From contig NZ_BPQO01000018.1 in NCBI RefSeq assembly GCF_022179285.1, positions 1 through 64,000 on the forward strand: 64,000 nt of DNA. The letters run 5' to 3'. Shown here piece after piece: positions 28,686 to 37,251 of the stretch (the stretch's first letter is position 1; each line of letters begins with the position of its first letter). The notes below the pieces were generated by a model. It was not told the origin of the DNA. It worked only from the letters and a program-made list of their open reading frames with translations, and searched no databases. Source of the DNA: Methylobacterium hispanicum (GTDB lineage Bacteria > Pseudomonadota > Alphaproteobacteria > Rhizobiales > Beijerinckiaceae). The translations under genes and the position numbers were made by a program.

Positions 28686-30010
28686 GCGCCGGACCCGTTG
28701 CCGCGGTCGCAGAGGCCGACGACCCGGAAGTGCCGAGCCCGTCCGTCGGGCCGTCGAAGCCGCGCCTGCTGCGCGTGCTGGGCCCCGGCCTGATCGCGGG
28801 CGCTTCGGACGACGACCCGAGCGGCATCGCCACCTACAGCCAGGCCGGGGCCCAGCTCGGCTTCGGTCTGTGCTGGACCATGCTGTACACCCTGCCCCTC
28901 ATGGCGGCGGTGCAGATGGTCTCGGCTCGAATCGGACGCACCACCGGGCGCGGCATCGCGGGCGTCCTGCGCGAGCACTATCCGAATGGCCTGCTCCAGG
29001 CCGTGGTACTCCTGCTGCTGGCCGCCAACATCCTAAATCTCGGCGCCGATCTCGGCGCCATGGCGGATGCCCTCAACCTGCTGCTACCGGGGCCGAACTG
29101 GCTCTACGTCGTCCTCTTCTCGGGCATCTGCGTCTTCATGCAGCTCGTCCTGCAGTACACGCGCTACGTCGCCGTCCTGAAATGGCTGACGCTCAGCCTG
29201 TTCGCCTATCTGGGCGTGGTGATCTTCGCCCACGTGGCGTGGGCCGACCTCGGACGCGCCGTGGCGATCCCCCGGATCGACCTCAGCAACGGCGGCCTGA
29301 CGACGCTCGTGGCGCTCTTCGGGACCACGATCAGTCCCTACCTCTTCTTCTGGCAGGCGGCGGAGGAGGCAGAGGACCTGCGCACCTTCCCGAACCGGCG
29401 CGACCTCCTGCACGCGCCCGAGCAGGGCCCCGAGGCGCTCCGCCGGATCGAGGTCGACACGCTCGTCGGCATGGCCTTCTCGAACCTCGCCGCGCTCGCC
29501 ATCATGGTCACCACCGCCTCCGTGCTGCACCCGCACGGCATCACCGACATCCGGACCTCGGCGCAGGCCGCCGAGGCCCTGCGCCCCCTGGCAGGACCGT
29601 TCTCGGCGGCGGTCTTCGCGCTCGGCATCGTCGGCACCGGCCTGCTGGCGGTGCCGGTTCTGGCCGGATCGGCGGCCTACGCCGTCGGCGAGGCGCGGCG
29701 GTGGCCGGTGGGCTTCGGCCGCAGGATCCTGGAGGCGCGCGCCTTCTACGGCACGGTCGCGCTCGCGACCCTCGTCGGCATGATCATCAGCCTGGGTGCG
29801 GTCGATCCGATCCGGGCGCTCTACTGGAGCGCGGTCGTCAACGGCGTCATCGCCGTGCCGGTCATGACCGTGACGATGCTGGCCGCCGCCCGCGCCGACA
29901 TCATGGGCGCCTTCGCGGTGCGCGGGCCTCTCAGGCTGCTCGGATGGGTCGCCACCGCCTGCATGCTGCTCGCCGTCCTGGCCATGTCGGCCACCGCCGC
30001 GCTCCCTTGA
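28682..30010 (+). CDS. NRAMP-related metal transporter with altered ion-site motifs
   Basis: 442 residues, about 11 membrane helices. The start is ATG 28682, overlapping the previous stop; longer readings run through that gene in another frame. TM1 has ASDDDPSGIATYSQ where classical NRAMP has DPGN. TM6 has FGTTISPYLFFWQAAEE where classical NRAMP has MPHN. The metal-binding Met and Asn are thus replaced, as in NRAMP-related Mg2+ or other cation transporters. The substrate is unproven. Confidence 0.85.
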   Translation: MSAGPVAAVAEADDPEVPSPSVGPSKPRLLRVLGPGLIAGASDDDPSGIATYSQAGAQLGFGLCWTMLYTLPLMAAVQMVSARIGRTTGRGIAGVLREHYPNGLLQAVVLLLLAANILNLGADLGAMADALNLLLPGPNWLYVVLFSGICVFMQLVLQYTRYVAVLKWLTLSLFAYLGVVIFAHVAWADLGRAVAIPRIDLSNGGLTTLVALFGTTISPYLFFWQAAEEAEDLRTFPNRRDLLHAPEQGPEALRRIEVDTLVGMAFSNLAALAIMVTTASVLHPHGITDIRTSAQAAEALRPLAGPFSAAVFALGIVGTGLLAVPVLAGSAAYAVGEARRWPVGFGRRILEARAFYGTVALATLVGMIISLGAVDPIRALYWSAVVNGVIAVPVMTVTMLAAARADIMGAFAVRGPLRLLGWVATACMLLAVLAMSATAALP

Positions 30011-30020
30011 TCCAGCGCAA
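30007..30020 (+). promoter_or_regulatory. FixK/FNR-type box at the NRAMP stop codon
   Basis: TTGATCCAGCGCAA fits the pattern. It includes the TGA of the transporter gene and is centred about 64 bp before ATG 30078. Confidence 0.7.
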
Positions 30021-30077
30021 GGCGGAGCGGGCCGCCCACGCCATCCTCGCCCTGCCGCAACCGGGTACAGGAAATGC

Positions 30078-30539
30078 GTGATGCACGAATGTAGAGGGGA
30101 AGGCGGCCCGACCGTGCTCGTCGCCGAGCCGCAGGCGCTGCCGGGCATGTGGCTGGAGGATCGGCTGCAGGAAGCCGGATGCGCGGTCAGCGGTCCGTAC
30201 GCGACCTGTGCGGATGCGGCCCTGAGCCTCGACGGGGCGCCGCCGGACTTCGCGATCGTCAGCGTCGATCTGAACCAGGGTTCCTGTTTCCCGCTCGCCT
30301 GCACCCTGCGTCGGCGGGGCATCCCCTTCGCGCTGATCGCGGGCAGCGCGCGCATCCCCGCGGCCTTCTCGGATGTGCCGCTGTTCGAACGGCTGTTCGA
30401 TGCCCGGGACATGGTCTCCGAGGTGGCTGCTCGTCGCGGGAAGCGCGGCAGCGGCGCGCGGGCGTGCCCGATGCAATCGCGGATCGCGGCGGGTGAGCCC
30501 CTTGCGCTGGATCAATGTCCGCTCGCCTGCCGGGCGTAA
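30078..30539 (+). CDS. Degenerate receiver-like protein
   Basis: 153 residues. TVLVAEPQALPGMWLEDRLQEAGCAVSG, then FAIVSVDLNQGSCFPLACTL and GIPFALIAG, keep the alternating pattern of a CheY-type receiver, with the likely phospho-acceptor in VSVDLN. The acidic pair after strand 1 is reduced to E and the final lysine is not seen, so phosphorylation is doubtful. The C-terminal 35 residues are unstructured and contain the next operon's FixK box in their DNA. Confidence 0.7.
   Translation: MMHECRGEGGPTVLVAEPQALPGMWLEDRLQEAGCAVSGPYATCADAALSLDGAPPDFAIVSVDLNQGSCFPLACTLRRRGIPFALIAGSARIPAAFSDVPLFERLFDARDMVSEVAARRGKRGSGARACPMQSRIAAGEPLALDQCPLACRA
30502..30515 (+). promoter_or_regulatory. FixK/FNR-type box upstream of BON-USP operon
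   Basis: TTGCGCTGGATCAA, identical to the box at 42188, inside the 3' end of the receiver-like gene. Its centre is about 77 bp before ATG 30586. Confidence 0.75.
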
Positions 30540-30585
30540 GCGTCGGCCCCCTCCGGGCCCGCCCTGGACACCAAGGAGACCTCAG

Positions 30586-31233
30586 ATGAGCGACAAGATG
30601 ATTCGCCAGAACGTCATCGACGAGCTGGACTTCGACCCGAGCATCGACGCGGCCCATATCGGCGTCGCCGTGGAGAACGGTATCGTCACGCTCACGGGGC
30701 ATGTCGCCAGCTACACCGAGCGCGTCGCCGCCGATAAGGCCGCCCAGAAGGTGCGCGGCGTGCGCGGCGTGGTCGAGGAGATCAAGGTCCGCTTCGGCGG
30801 CGAGACCCCGCCACGCGACGAGGACATCGCCCAGCGCGCGGTGCAGATGCTCGACTGGTCGGTCACCGTGCCGAAGGACGCCGTGCAGGTGAAGGTCCAG
30901 AACGGCTGGGTGACGCTCTCCGGCAAGGTCGATTGGCAGTACCAGAAGGAGGAGGCCTACCGGGCGATCCGGCGCTTGGCCGGCGTCGCCGGCATCATGA
31001 ACACGATCGAGGTGGCGCCGCGGGCGAGCGTGCCCGACGTGCGCGCGAAGATCGTGGCGGCCCTCAAGCGGAACGCGGAACTGGAGGCGGATGCGATCAC
31101 GGTGACGGTCAAGGACGCGAAGGTCGTCCTCGAGGGCAAGGTCAACGCCTGGTACGAGCGGGAGCTTGCCGAGAACGCCGCCTGGTCGGCCCCCGGCGTG
31201 CGCGCCGTCGAGGACCACCTCACGCTGGGCTGA
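30586..31233 (+). CDS. Triple BON-domain protein
   Basis: 215 residues from ATG 30586, with AAGGAG upstream. Three BON modules in tandem (about 4-70, 78-145, 150-215), each with the VENGIVTLTGHV-type strand: also VQNGWVTLSGKV and VKDAKVVLEGKV. It has no signal peptide, unlike OsmY, so it is cytoplasmic. BON domains bind membranes or polymers and occur in stress proteins. It is paralogous to genes at 36078 and 41027, and is followed by a USP and a host-attachment-family gene in the same direction. Confidence 0.92.
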   Translation: MSDKMIRQNVIDELDFDPSIDAAHIGVAVENGIVTLTGHVASYTERVAADKAAQKVRGVRGVVEEIKVRFGGETPPRDEDIAQRAVQMLDWSVTVPKDAVQVKVQNGWVTLSGKVDWQYQKEEAYRAIRRLAGVAGIMNTIEVAPRASVPDVRAKIVAALKRNAELEADAITVTVKDAKVVLEGKVNAWYERELAENAAWSAPGVRAVEDHLTLG

Positions 31234-31272
31234 GCCCCGCGCGGCCGCGCCCCCGCCACCCGGAGTTCCCCG

Positions 31273-32085
31273 ATGACCTTCGCCAGCATCATGGTGGCCG
31301 TCGATCTCGCCCCGCAGGCGCGGGAGCGCGTCCGTCTCGCCGGCCACCTCGCCGACGACTTCCGCGCCCGGCTGATCGGCGTCGCCGCGGAGCGGGCGGC
31401 CTACGCCGTCCCGCCGGTGGGGCCGACGCCCGCGAGTTCCTACGCGCTGACCGCCTCGAACGAGAGCGTGCTGGACGACCTGCGACAGGCCCACGCGGCC
31501 TTCGAGGAGGCCTCCGCCGGGCGCAGCCGCGTCGAGTGGCGCTCGAACATCGACCTGCCGCTGCCGTTCCTGATGGCCCAGGCCGCGGCCGCCGACCTCG
31601 TCGTGGTCGGGCGCCGGGCGGAGACCGGCCCGGCCCTGTTCTCGGTCGATCCGGGAGACCTCGTCATGCATCTCGGGCGGCCGGTCCTGATCGTGCCGCC
31701 GGGGATCGACCACCTCGACGGCCGGCGGGTCGCCGTCGGGTGGAAGGATTCCCGCGAGGCGCGCCGCGCGGTGCGGGACGCGCTGCCCTTCCTGCGGCGC
31801 GCCTCCCATACCGTGGTCGTCGCCGTCGACGACGGACGGGGTGCGGCCGACACCCGCAACATCGTCGGGTTCCTGCAGGCCCACGACATCGCCGTGACGG
31901 CGCTCCACCGGGACGCGCGCGGCGCCGAGCCGTCCGAGACGCTGATCGATGCCGCCTCCGAGCAGGCCGCGGACCTGATCGTCACGGGGGCCTACGGCCA
32001 TTCGCGCCTGCGCGAGTGGGCTTTGGGCGGCGTCACCCGCCACCTGCTGGCAGCCTCCCCCATCTGCTGCCTGATGAGCCACTGA
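31273..32085 (+). CDS. Tandem universal stress protein
   Basis: 270 residues with two Usp halves. The first starts FASIMVAVDLAPQARERVRLAG; the second starts GRRVAVGWKDSREARRAVRDAL and ends in GAYGHSRLREWALGGVTRHLL, the ATP-binding G-x2-G-x9-G(S/T)-type motif. The end CCLMSH is shared with the protein at 34126. Second gene of the operon behind the 30502 box; 39 bp after the BON gene. Confidence 0.92.
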   Translation: MTFASIMVAVDLAPQARERVRLAGHLADDFRARLIGVAAERAAYAVPPVGPTPASSYALTASNESVLDDLRQAHAAFEEASAGRSRVEWRSNIDLPLPFLMAQAAAADLVVVGRRAETGPALFSVDPGDLVMHLGRPVLIVPPGIDHLDGRRVAVGWKDSREARRAVRDALPFLRRASHTVVVAVDDGRGAADTRNIVGFLQAHDIAVTALHRDARGAEPSETLIDAASEQAADLIVTGAYGHSRLREWALGGVTRHLLAASPICCLMSH

Positions 32086-32132
32086 CCGACGCGCCGCCGA
32101 GGGCGCGGCGCGCCCGGGACCGGAGCCGCATC

Positions 32133-32579
32133 ATGAACGACCGGCCGAACCTCACGATCCCGCACGAGGGCTACGTCGTCGTCTGCGACGGCCGCAAGGC
32201 CCTGGTGCTTCGGAATGCCGGGCACCCGCTCCGACCGGACCTTCAGGTCCAGCGGGTGCTCGAGGCGCCCCCGAACCCGCCGACGCATCTGCAGGGAACG
32301 GACAGGCCGCCGCGGGTCAGGCTCGGCGACCGGCGCAGCGCCATCGCGCAGACCGACTGGCACGCGCTGGCCGAGCGCCAGTTCGCGGACGCCGTCGCCC
32401 AGGCCCTCGGCGCGATCGACCCGCTCGCCGCCCTCGTCGTCGTCGCCCCGCCGCGAGCGCTGGCTGAGCTGCGGCAGGCGCTGCCGGAGCGACTGCGCCA
32501 GGTGATCGTCGCGGAGATCGACAAGGACCTGACGAAGCATCCCGTGGACGAGATCCGGCGGCACCTCCATGCCGTCTGA
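32133..32579 (+). CDS. Host attachment protein family (AtsA-like)
   Basis: 148 residues. YVVVCDGRKALVLRNAGHPL, then RVRLGDRRSAIAQTDWHALAERQFADAVAQAL, ALVVVAPPRALAELRQALPE and EIDKDLTKHPVDEIRRHL fit the family named after an Agrobacterium attachment gene. The fold resembles eRF1/baeRF-like ribosome-associated proteins, so a translation-stress role is possible. Its TGA is the first three bases of a dispersed repeat. Confidence 0.85.
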   Translation: MNDRPNLTIPHEGYVVVCDGRKALVLRNAGHPLRPDLQVQRVLEAPPNPPTHLQGTDRPPRVRLGDRRSAIAQTDWHALAERQFADAVAQALGAIDPLAALVVVAPPRALAELRQALPERLRQVIVAEIDKDLTKHPVDEIRRHLHAV

Positions 32580-32793
32580 TACCGTTCCCGGTCGATGGGT
32601 TCGGTCCAACGCATCGTCTGAGGACGAGGCGCGGGTCCCCTCTCCTGTAGGGAGAGGTCTGCTTTCGCAGAAAGCCGGGTGAGGGGTATGAGGCTTCCAG
32701 TAAAAGCGCTGAGCTGAACGCGCGTCGATGGCACGCTCAGGTCGGGAACGTCATACCCCTCACCCCAACCCTCTTCCTATGGGAGAGGGGGCA
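32577..32793. repeat. Dispersed palindromic element, family A, copy 1
   Basis: It begins TGATACCGTTCCCGGTCGAT. Inverted arms GGGTGAGGGGTATGA and TCATACCCCTCACCC flank a variable 60-bp centre, with pyrimidine-rich CCCTCTCC/GGAGAGG blocks outside. It contains TCTGCTTTCGCAGAAAGCC. It lies between convergent genes, and its first TGA ends the host-attachment gene. Confidence 0.8.
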
Positions 32794-32905
32794 CCGCGCG
32801 GTGGTATGAGGACAGGTTCCTGTCCGGGTCGTGCCGCGATCGGACGGCCGGGCCTTGTCCCGCCGCGCCCGCATCCGGTCGCCCACGGCGCCGGCGGACA
32901 CGCGC

Positions 32906-33766
32906 TCAGTGGGCCATCAGCACCGGCAGGCGCGCGTTCTCGATCACCGTGCGGGTGACGCCCCCGAGCAGGAACTCGCGCACCCGGCTGTGGGTGTAGG
33001 CGCCGAGCGCCAGCATCGAGGCGCCCCGCCGCTCCGCCTCGGCCAGGATCGCCGTGCCGACCGGGAGCGGCTCCTCCATCCCGAGCGTGACGGCCTCCGC
33101 CACGATGCCGTGCCAGCGCAGATAGCCGCACAGGTCGGCGGCGCGCGCCTCCTCGAAGCGCTCGGTCCGGGCGTGCACGACCGTGACCCGGGCCGCCTCG
33201 CGCAGCAGCGCGATGGACTGGCCGACGAGGCGGGTCGCCTCCAGGCTGCCGTTCCAGGCGACCATCACGTGGGCGAGCAGGTCGTGGGGCACGTCCTCGC
33301 CGACCATCAGGGTGGGGCGCCCGACCGAGAACAGGGCGGTGTCGAGCGCGCGGCCCGTGAACGGCACGGCCGGGTCCGGGCGGTCCACCACCACCAGATC
33401 GTTCACGCGGCCCGCGAGCGTCAGGACCGGCTCGATCTCGCCCGCGTGTTCGGTCCAGGTCGCGAAGGTGGCGTCGAGGGGGCCGTCCGGCGGCATGAAC
33501 GGCACCCGTTCGCGCCCGCACCAAGCCCGGAGGGCCGCCTTGCCCTCGGCCGCGGCCTCGCGCGCACCCTGCTCGATGGCCGCGACGGAGGTCCAGTCCA
33601 TGGGCGCGAGGCCCGCCATGGCGGCCATGACGTGCTCGGGTCCGGGCGCCACGAAGGCGACGCCGATATGCGCGCGGAGGCGCCGGCTCAGGCGGAGCGC
33701 CGCGTCGAGCCGGCGCGCGGCGTCGATCCCGGGTCCGGTCGGAACGAGAAGGCAGCGCAGGTACAT
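32906..33766 (-). CDS. Tandem universal stress protein
   Basis: 286 residues with two Usp halves. The N-terminal half is LRCLLVPTGPGIDAARRLDAALRLSRRL; the second is AHVMVAWNGSLEATRLVGQSIALL, ending in ALGAYTHSRVREFLLGGVTRTVI (nucleotide motif) and LPVLMAH. Last gene of the unit 34935-32906, following the cytochrome c gene by 15 bp. Confidence 0.92.
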   Translation of the reverse strand: MYLRCLLVPTGPGIDAARRLDAALRLSRRLRAHIGVAFVAPGPEHVMAAMAGLAPMDWTSVAAIEQGAREAAAEGKAALRAWCGRERVPFMPPDGPLDATFATWTEHAGEIEPVLTLAGRVNDLVVVDRPDPAVPFTGRALDTALFSVGRPTLMVGEDVPHDLLAHVMVAWNGSLEATRLVGQSIALLREAARVTVVHARTERFEEARAADLCGYLRWHGIVAEAVTLGMEEPLPVGTAILAEAERRGASMLALGAYTHSRVREFLLGGVTRTVIENARLPVLMAH

Positions 33767-33781
33767 CGGGACGCTCCTCGC

Positions 33782-34126
33782 TCAGCGCTCCAGGGTCTTC
33801 AGGTAGGCGATCAGGGCCTCCGCCTGGTCCGGGTCGAACCGGAACTCGGGCATGCCGGGATGCCCGGTGCGGATGCCCTCGGCGAGGGATTCGCCGAGAT
33901 CCTCGACGGGGTAGCGCGTGTGCAGGTCGCGGAAGGGAGGCGCCTCGCCGAGCGGGCTCGCGCCGACGCGCCCGACCGCGTGGCAGCGGGCGCAGTTCGT
34001 CCGCGCCAGCGTCTCGCCCTGCTGCACCCGGCGGTCCCAGGCGGCCGCCGGGGCGGCGAAGGGGAGCGGCGGCAGCGCGAGGAGACCGGCCGCCGCGAGG
34101 GCCGCCATGACGGTCGGGGCGCGCAT
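33782..34126 (-). CDS. Small periplasmic c-type cytochrome
   Basis: 114 residues. A signal peptide (ALAAAGLLALPPLPFAAPAAA) precedes one haem-binding CARCH motif and a likely axial Met in GHPGMPEF. A single-haem class I cytochrome, placed between two USP genes. Its ATG overlaps the TGA of the upstream USP gene at base 34126. As an electron carrier it fits an oxygen-responsive operon. Confidence 0.92.
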   Translation of the reverse strand: MRAPTVMAALAAAGLLALPPLPFAAPAAAWDRRVQQGETLARTNCARCHAVGRVGASPLGEAPPFRDLHTRYPVEDLGESLAEGIRTGHPGMPEFRFDPDQAEALIAYLKTLER

Positions 34127-34935
34127 CAGTGGCTCATCAGGCAGCAGACGGGCGTCGCCCGCATGACGTCGCGGGTGACGCCGCCGAAGATCCACTCGCG
34201 CAGGCGCGAATGGCCGTAGGCGCCCATCACGATGAGATCCGCCTCCTCGGCCCGGGCGAACCGCATCAGCTCGTCCGCGGGGCCGATGACCGGGCTCGGC
34301 AGCAGGTGTGTGGTGGCCGCGATGCCGTGCCCCGCGAGGTACTCGGCCGCGCCCTCCGCGCCCTCGTTCCGCGCGCCCGGCCCCACCGCCACCACGCAGG
34401 TCCGCTCGGGATGGCCGAGAAAGGGCAGGGCGTCGTGGATCGCCCGGCGCGCCTCGCGCGTGTCCTTCCAGCCGACGACGACGCGCCGGGCCGCGAGGCG
34501 CTCGATGCCGGGCGGCACGACGAGCACCGGGCGGCCGACCTCCATCAGGACGGCGCCGGTCGGGACGGCGAGCAGGCCCGGATCGCCGTCCGCCGCGCCC
34601 TGGCGGCCCACGACCACGAGGTCGGCGGTGCGTGCCTGATCGAGGAGGTGGAGCAGGGGATCGGCCAGCGCGGAGCGCCAGGCGGTCTTGGGCGCCGCGC
34701 CGGCCTCGCGCTCGAACAGGGCCTTGGCCTCGTCGAGCTGCTCGCGCGCCCAGCGCTCCTCGTCCTCGTAGACCCGTTCGACCTCCAGCATGTCGCCGAC
34801 CGGCATCAGGCTCGGGACCTGGCGCGCGGCGACGCCGGTGAGCCGCGCCCTGAGCCGCTCCGCGAGCCCGGCTGCGAGCCGGACGCGGTCCGCGCCCATG
34901 GGATCGACCGAGACCATGATGTTCGAGATCCGCAT
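34126..34935 (-). CDS. Tandem universal stress protein
   Basis: 269 residues from MRISNIMVSVDPMGADRVRLA; an upstream extension to 35022 would cover the FixK box. Two Usp halves; the second has RRVVVGWKDTREARRAIHDALPFL and ends GAYGHSRLREWIFGGVTRDVM...CCLMSH, very close to the protein at 31273. First gene of the operon USP-cytochrome c-USP. Confidence 0.92.
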   Translation of the reverse strand: MRISNIMVSVDPMGADRVRLAAGLAERLRARLTGVAARQVPSLMPVGDMLEVERVYEDEERWAREQLDEAKALFEREAGAAPKTAWRSALADPLLHLLDQARTADLVVVGRQGAADGDPGLLAVPTGAVLMEVGRPVLVVPPGIERLAARRVVVGWKDTREARRAIHDALPFLGHPERTCVVAVGPGARNEGAEGAAEYLAGHGIAATTHLLPSPVIGPADELMRFARAEEADLIVMGAYGHSRLREWIFGGVTRDVMRATPVCCLMSH

Positions 34936-35013
34936 CCCCGCCTCCCCGCTGCTTCCCCAGACCGGGATCGCAGGTTCGATGGGGCATCCTCCTCCGGCGC
35001 CCCGGGCCGGACC

Positions 35014-35027
35014 TTGATTCAAGTCAA
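35014..35027 (-). promoter_or_regulatory. FixK/FNR-type box upstream of USP-cytochrome operon
   Basis: TTGATTCAAGTCAA on the plus strand (TTGACTTGAATCAA on the minus). Its centre is about 85 bp before ATG 34935. Confidence 0.75.
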
Positions 35028-35074
35028 CGGGTTCCGTGCGACGCGGAGTCGGGCGCGCGCTCAGGGCACCAGGC

Positions 35075-36058
35075 TCAGGGCACCAGCACGGCGGCGCCCG
35101 TCAGGATTCCGGCGCGGTGGTCGGCCACGGCCTCGTTGGCCCGGATCAGCGGATAGGTGCGCGTGCGGGTGCGGATGCCGGCCCGCGGCGCCATCGCGAA
35201 GAAGCCGTGCGCGTCCGCGCGGGTCAGGTTGGCCACCGAGAGCAGCGCGCGCTCGCCCCAGAGCCGCGCGTAGGGGAAGGCCGGGATGTCGCTCATGTGG
35301 ATCCCGCCGCAGACCACCCGCCCGCCCTTGGCGACGGCCGCGAGCGCGGCCGGCACCAGCGCCCCGTCGGGCGCGAAGATCAGGGCGGCGTCGAGCGGGA
35401 CGGGGGGCGCCTCGTCCGAGCCGCCCGCCCATTCCGCCCCGAGCGCGCGGGCGAAATCCTGGGCCGCGCGGTCGCCGGGCCGGGTGAGCGCGAGCACGCG
35501 CCGCCCCTCCCAGCGGCAGATCTGGGCGACGATGTGGGCCGCCGCGCCGAAGCCGTAGAGGCCGACCGTCCCGGCCTCGCCCGCCATCCGAAGGGTGCGC
35601 CAGCCGATCAGCCCGGCGCAGAGGAGGGGCGCGGTCGCCACCGGATCGAGCGCGGGATCGAGCGGGACCGTGAAGGCGGCCTCGGCCAGGAGATGGCTCG
35701 CGAAGCCGCCGTCGCGCGTGCAGCCGGTGAAGCCCGCCGCGTCGCAGAGGTTCTCGCGGCCGCCCTTGCAGTAGGGACAGGCGCCGCAGGCATGCCCGAG
35801 CCAGGGCACGCCGACCCGCGCGCCGGGCCGCGGCGCGGCCACGCCCGCGCCCGCCGCCTCAACGGTCCCGACGACCTCGTGCCCCGGCACGACGGGGTAG
35901 ACCGCCTGGGGCAGTTCGCCGTCGATGAGGTGCAGGTCGGTCCGGCAGACCGCGCAGGCCTCGACCCGGACCCGGACCTCGCCGGGACCGGGCTCCGGGT
36001 CCGGCCGCTCCTCGGGCACCAGGGAGGCGCCGACCGCCCGCAGGACCATCGCCAGCAT
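35075..36058 (-). CDS. Zinc-dependent alcohol dehydrogenase (MDR family, AdhA type)
   Basis: 327 residues. Catalytic zinc ligands are in ACAVCRTDLH and PGHEVVG. The structural zinc site is complete (CGACPYCKGGRENLC). The nucleotide-binding glycines are in GLYGFGAAAHIVAQ. It probably oxidises or reduces short alcohols or aldehydes with NAD(P) and could regenerate NAD+ under low oxygen. It lies 19 bp downstream of the BON gene in the same direction. Confidence 0.92.
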   Translation of the reverse strand: MLAMVLRAVGASLVPEERPDPEPGPGEVRVRVEACAVCRTDLHLIDGELPQAVYPVVPGHEVVGTVEAAGAGVAAPRPGARVGVPWLGHACGACPYCKGGRENLCDAAGFTGCTRDGGFASHLLAEAAFTVPLDPALDPVATAPLLCAGLIGWRTLRMAGEAGTVGLYGFGAAAHIVAQICRWEGRRVLALTRPGDRAAQDFARALGAEWAGGSDEAPPVPLDAALIFAPDGALVPAALAAVAKGGRVVCGGIHMSDIPAFPYARLWGERALLSVANLTRADAHGFFAMAPRAGIRTRTRTYPLIRANEAVADHRAGILTGAAVLVP

Positions 36059-36077
36059 CGGGCCGCTCCCGCCGCGC

Positions 36078-36722
36078 CTACGAGAGGGTCAGGTGGTCCT
36101 CGACGGCGCGCACGCCGGGCGCCGACCACGCGGCCCGCTCGGCGAGCTCCCGCTCCCGCCAGACGTCGACGCACCCGTCGAGGATCACCCGGTCGCCCTC
36201 CACGCGCACGCGGATCGTGTCCGGGTCCCGGGCGCTGCGCTTGAGGGCGGCGCGGATGCGGGACCGGACCTCCTGGGCCTCGGCCGGCGGCTTCACCGCG
36301 ATCAGGTTGACGATGTCGGTGACGCCCGCGAGGCGGCGCAGGGCCGCGTCGACGGCCGCCTTCTGGTGATAGTGGGGCACGCTGCCCTGGAGCGTGACGC
36401 AGCCGTGCTCGACCTTGATCGAGACCGCGCGGTCCGGGATCCGCACGTCCCATTCCAGCACCTGGGCACAGCGCTCGGCGAGCGCCTCGTCGCCGATGCG
36501 TGGGTTCTGCGGGTAGCGGACCTCGATCTCCTCGACCACCGCGCGCACCCCGCGCACCCGGAGCGCGACGCGCTCGGCGATGGTCTTCTCGGCGTAGCTC
36601 CGGACATGGCCCGAGAGCGTGACGATCCCCTTCTCGACGATGACGCCGATGCGTGCGGCATCGACCATGGGGGCGTATTCCAGCTCGTCGAGCACGCGCT
36701 GGCGCACGGTGATGTCGTCCAT
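36078..36722 (-). CDS. Triple BON-domain protein
   Basis: 214 residues from MDDITVRQRVLDELEYAP; the frame stays open to 36827 but that part looks non-coding. It has the same three-module plan as the protein at 30586: VEKGIVTLSGHVRSYAEK, VEHGCVTLQGSVPHYHQK and VEGDRVILDGCVDVWRERE, and the same AWSAPGVRAVEDHLTL end. No signal peptide. Operon with the ADH gene downstream, and perhaps the small membrane protein upstream. Confidence 0.9.
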   Translation of the reverse strand: MDDITVRQRVLDELEYAPMVDAARIGVIVEKGIVTLSGHVRSYAEKTIAERVALRVRGVRAVVEEIEVRYPQNPRIGDEALAERCAQVLEWDVRIPDRAVSIKVEHGCVTLQGSVPHYHQKAAVDAALRRLAGVTDIVNLIAVKPPAEAQEVRSRIRAALKRSARDPDTIRVRVEGDRVILDGCVDVWRERELAERAAWSAPGVRAVEDHLTLS

Positions 36723-36845
36723 CGCCCTGTCCTCCGTTCGGTCGCCGGGCCGGGAGCGCTCTCCGTCGGTGGGACGCCGGCCCGGCGCGGGAGAGCGCGT
36801 CGCGACGAGGGCCGGTTCCGGTCGCACCGCGGGTCGGGAGCGATC

Positions 36846-37046
36846 CTAGAGGGCGAGCCAGAGCAGGGCGGTCGTCGCCAGCGAGGCCGCCGCCGCCAGG
36901 GCCAGCGCCTGAAGGCTGCCGATGCTGCGGTAGCGCGCCGCGTCGGCGACGACCCGGGCGCCGACGTCGTTGCGCGGCTCGAGGCGGACCGTCACCCGTG
37001 CCCGGCGCACCGCGCCGATCGCGGTGGATCGAAGAACCAGCGTCAT
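36846..37046 (-). CDS. Small single-TM protein of unknown function
   Basis: 66 residues from MTLVLRSTAIGAVRRARV. The first 45 are basic and polar (TVRLEPRNDVGARVVADAARYRS by parts). A C-terminal hydrophobic helix (LQALALAAAASLATTALLWLAL) makes it look tail-anchored. It is divergent from the phosphoketolase gene, and the box at 37163 may serve both. Confidence 0.6.
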   Translation of the reverse strand: MTLVLRSTAIGAVRRARVTVRLEPRNDVGARVVADAARYRSIGSLQALALAAAASLATTALLWLAL

Positions 37047-37090
37047 CGTTCGCTCCCGTCCGTCCCGCCGCCCCATCGCGGCGCCGTCCC

Positions 37091-37126
37091 GGCACTCTTG
37101 CCGGCACTCTTGCCGGCGCTCTTGCC
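37091..37126. repeat. Three tandem copies of a 12-bp unit
   Basis: GGCACTCTTGCC occurs at 37091 and 37103, and as GGCGCTCTTGCC at 37115. Each unit is itself a partial palindrome. It lies between the small membrane gene and the FixK box of the phosphoketolase gene. Confidence 0.75.
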
Positions 37127-37162
37127 GACGCGGGCATCCTGCCGGTGGGCGCGCACGCCGCC

Positions 37163-37176
37163 TTGATCCAGCTCAA
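37163..37176 (+). promoter_or_regulatory. FixK/FNR-type box upstream of phosphoketolase
   Basis: TTGATCCAGCTCAA; centre about 82 bp before ATG 37252. It may also drive the divergent minus-strand unit starting at 37046. Confidence 0.75.
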
Positions 37177-37251
37177 CGCCCGCGGTCCCGCCAGCCGGCA
37201 CGGTCGCCCGAAGGATCAGCCGCGGGGATCAACAGCCGCCGGGAGGCCGAC

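Noticed and set aside
34936..35022. Upstream start for the USP gene at 35022
   Set aside because: It adds a Gly/Pro-rich segment before the clear Usp start MRISNIMVSVD and reaches to the edge of the FixK-type box.
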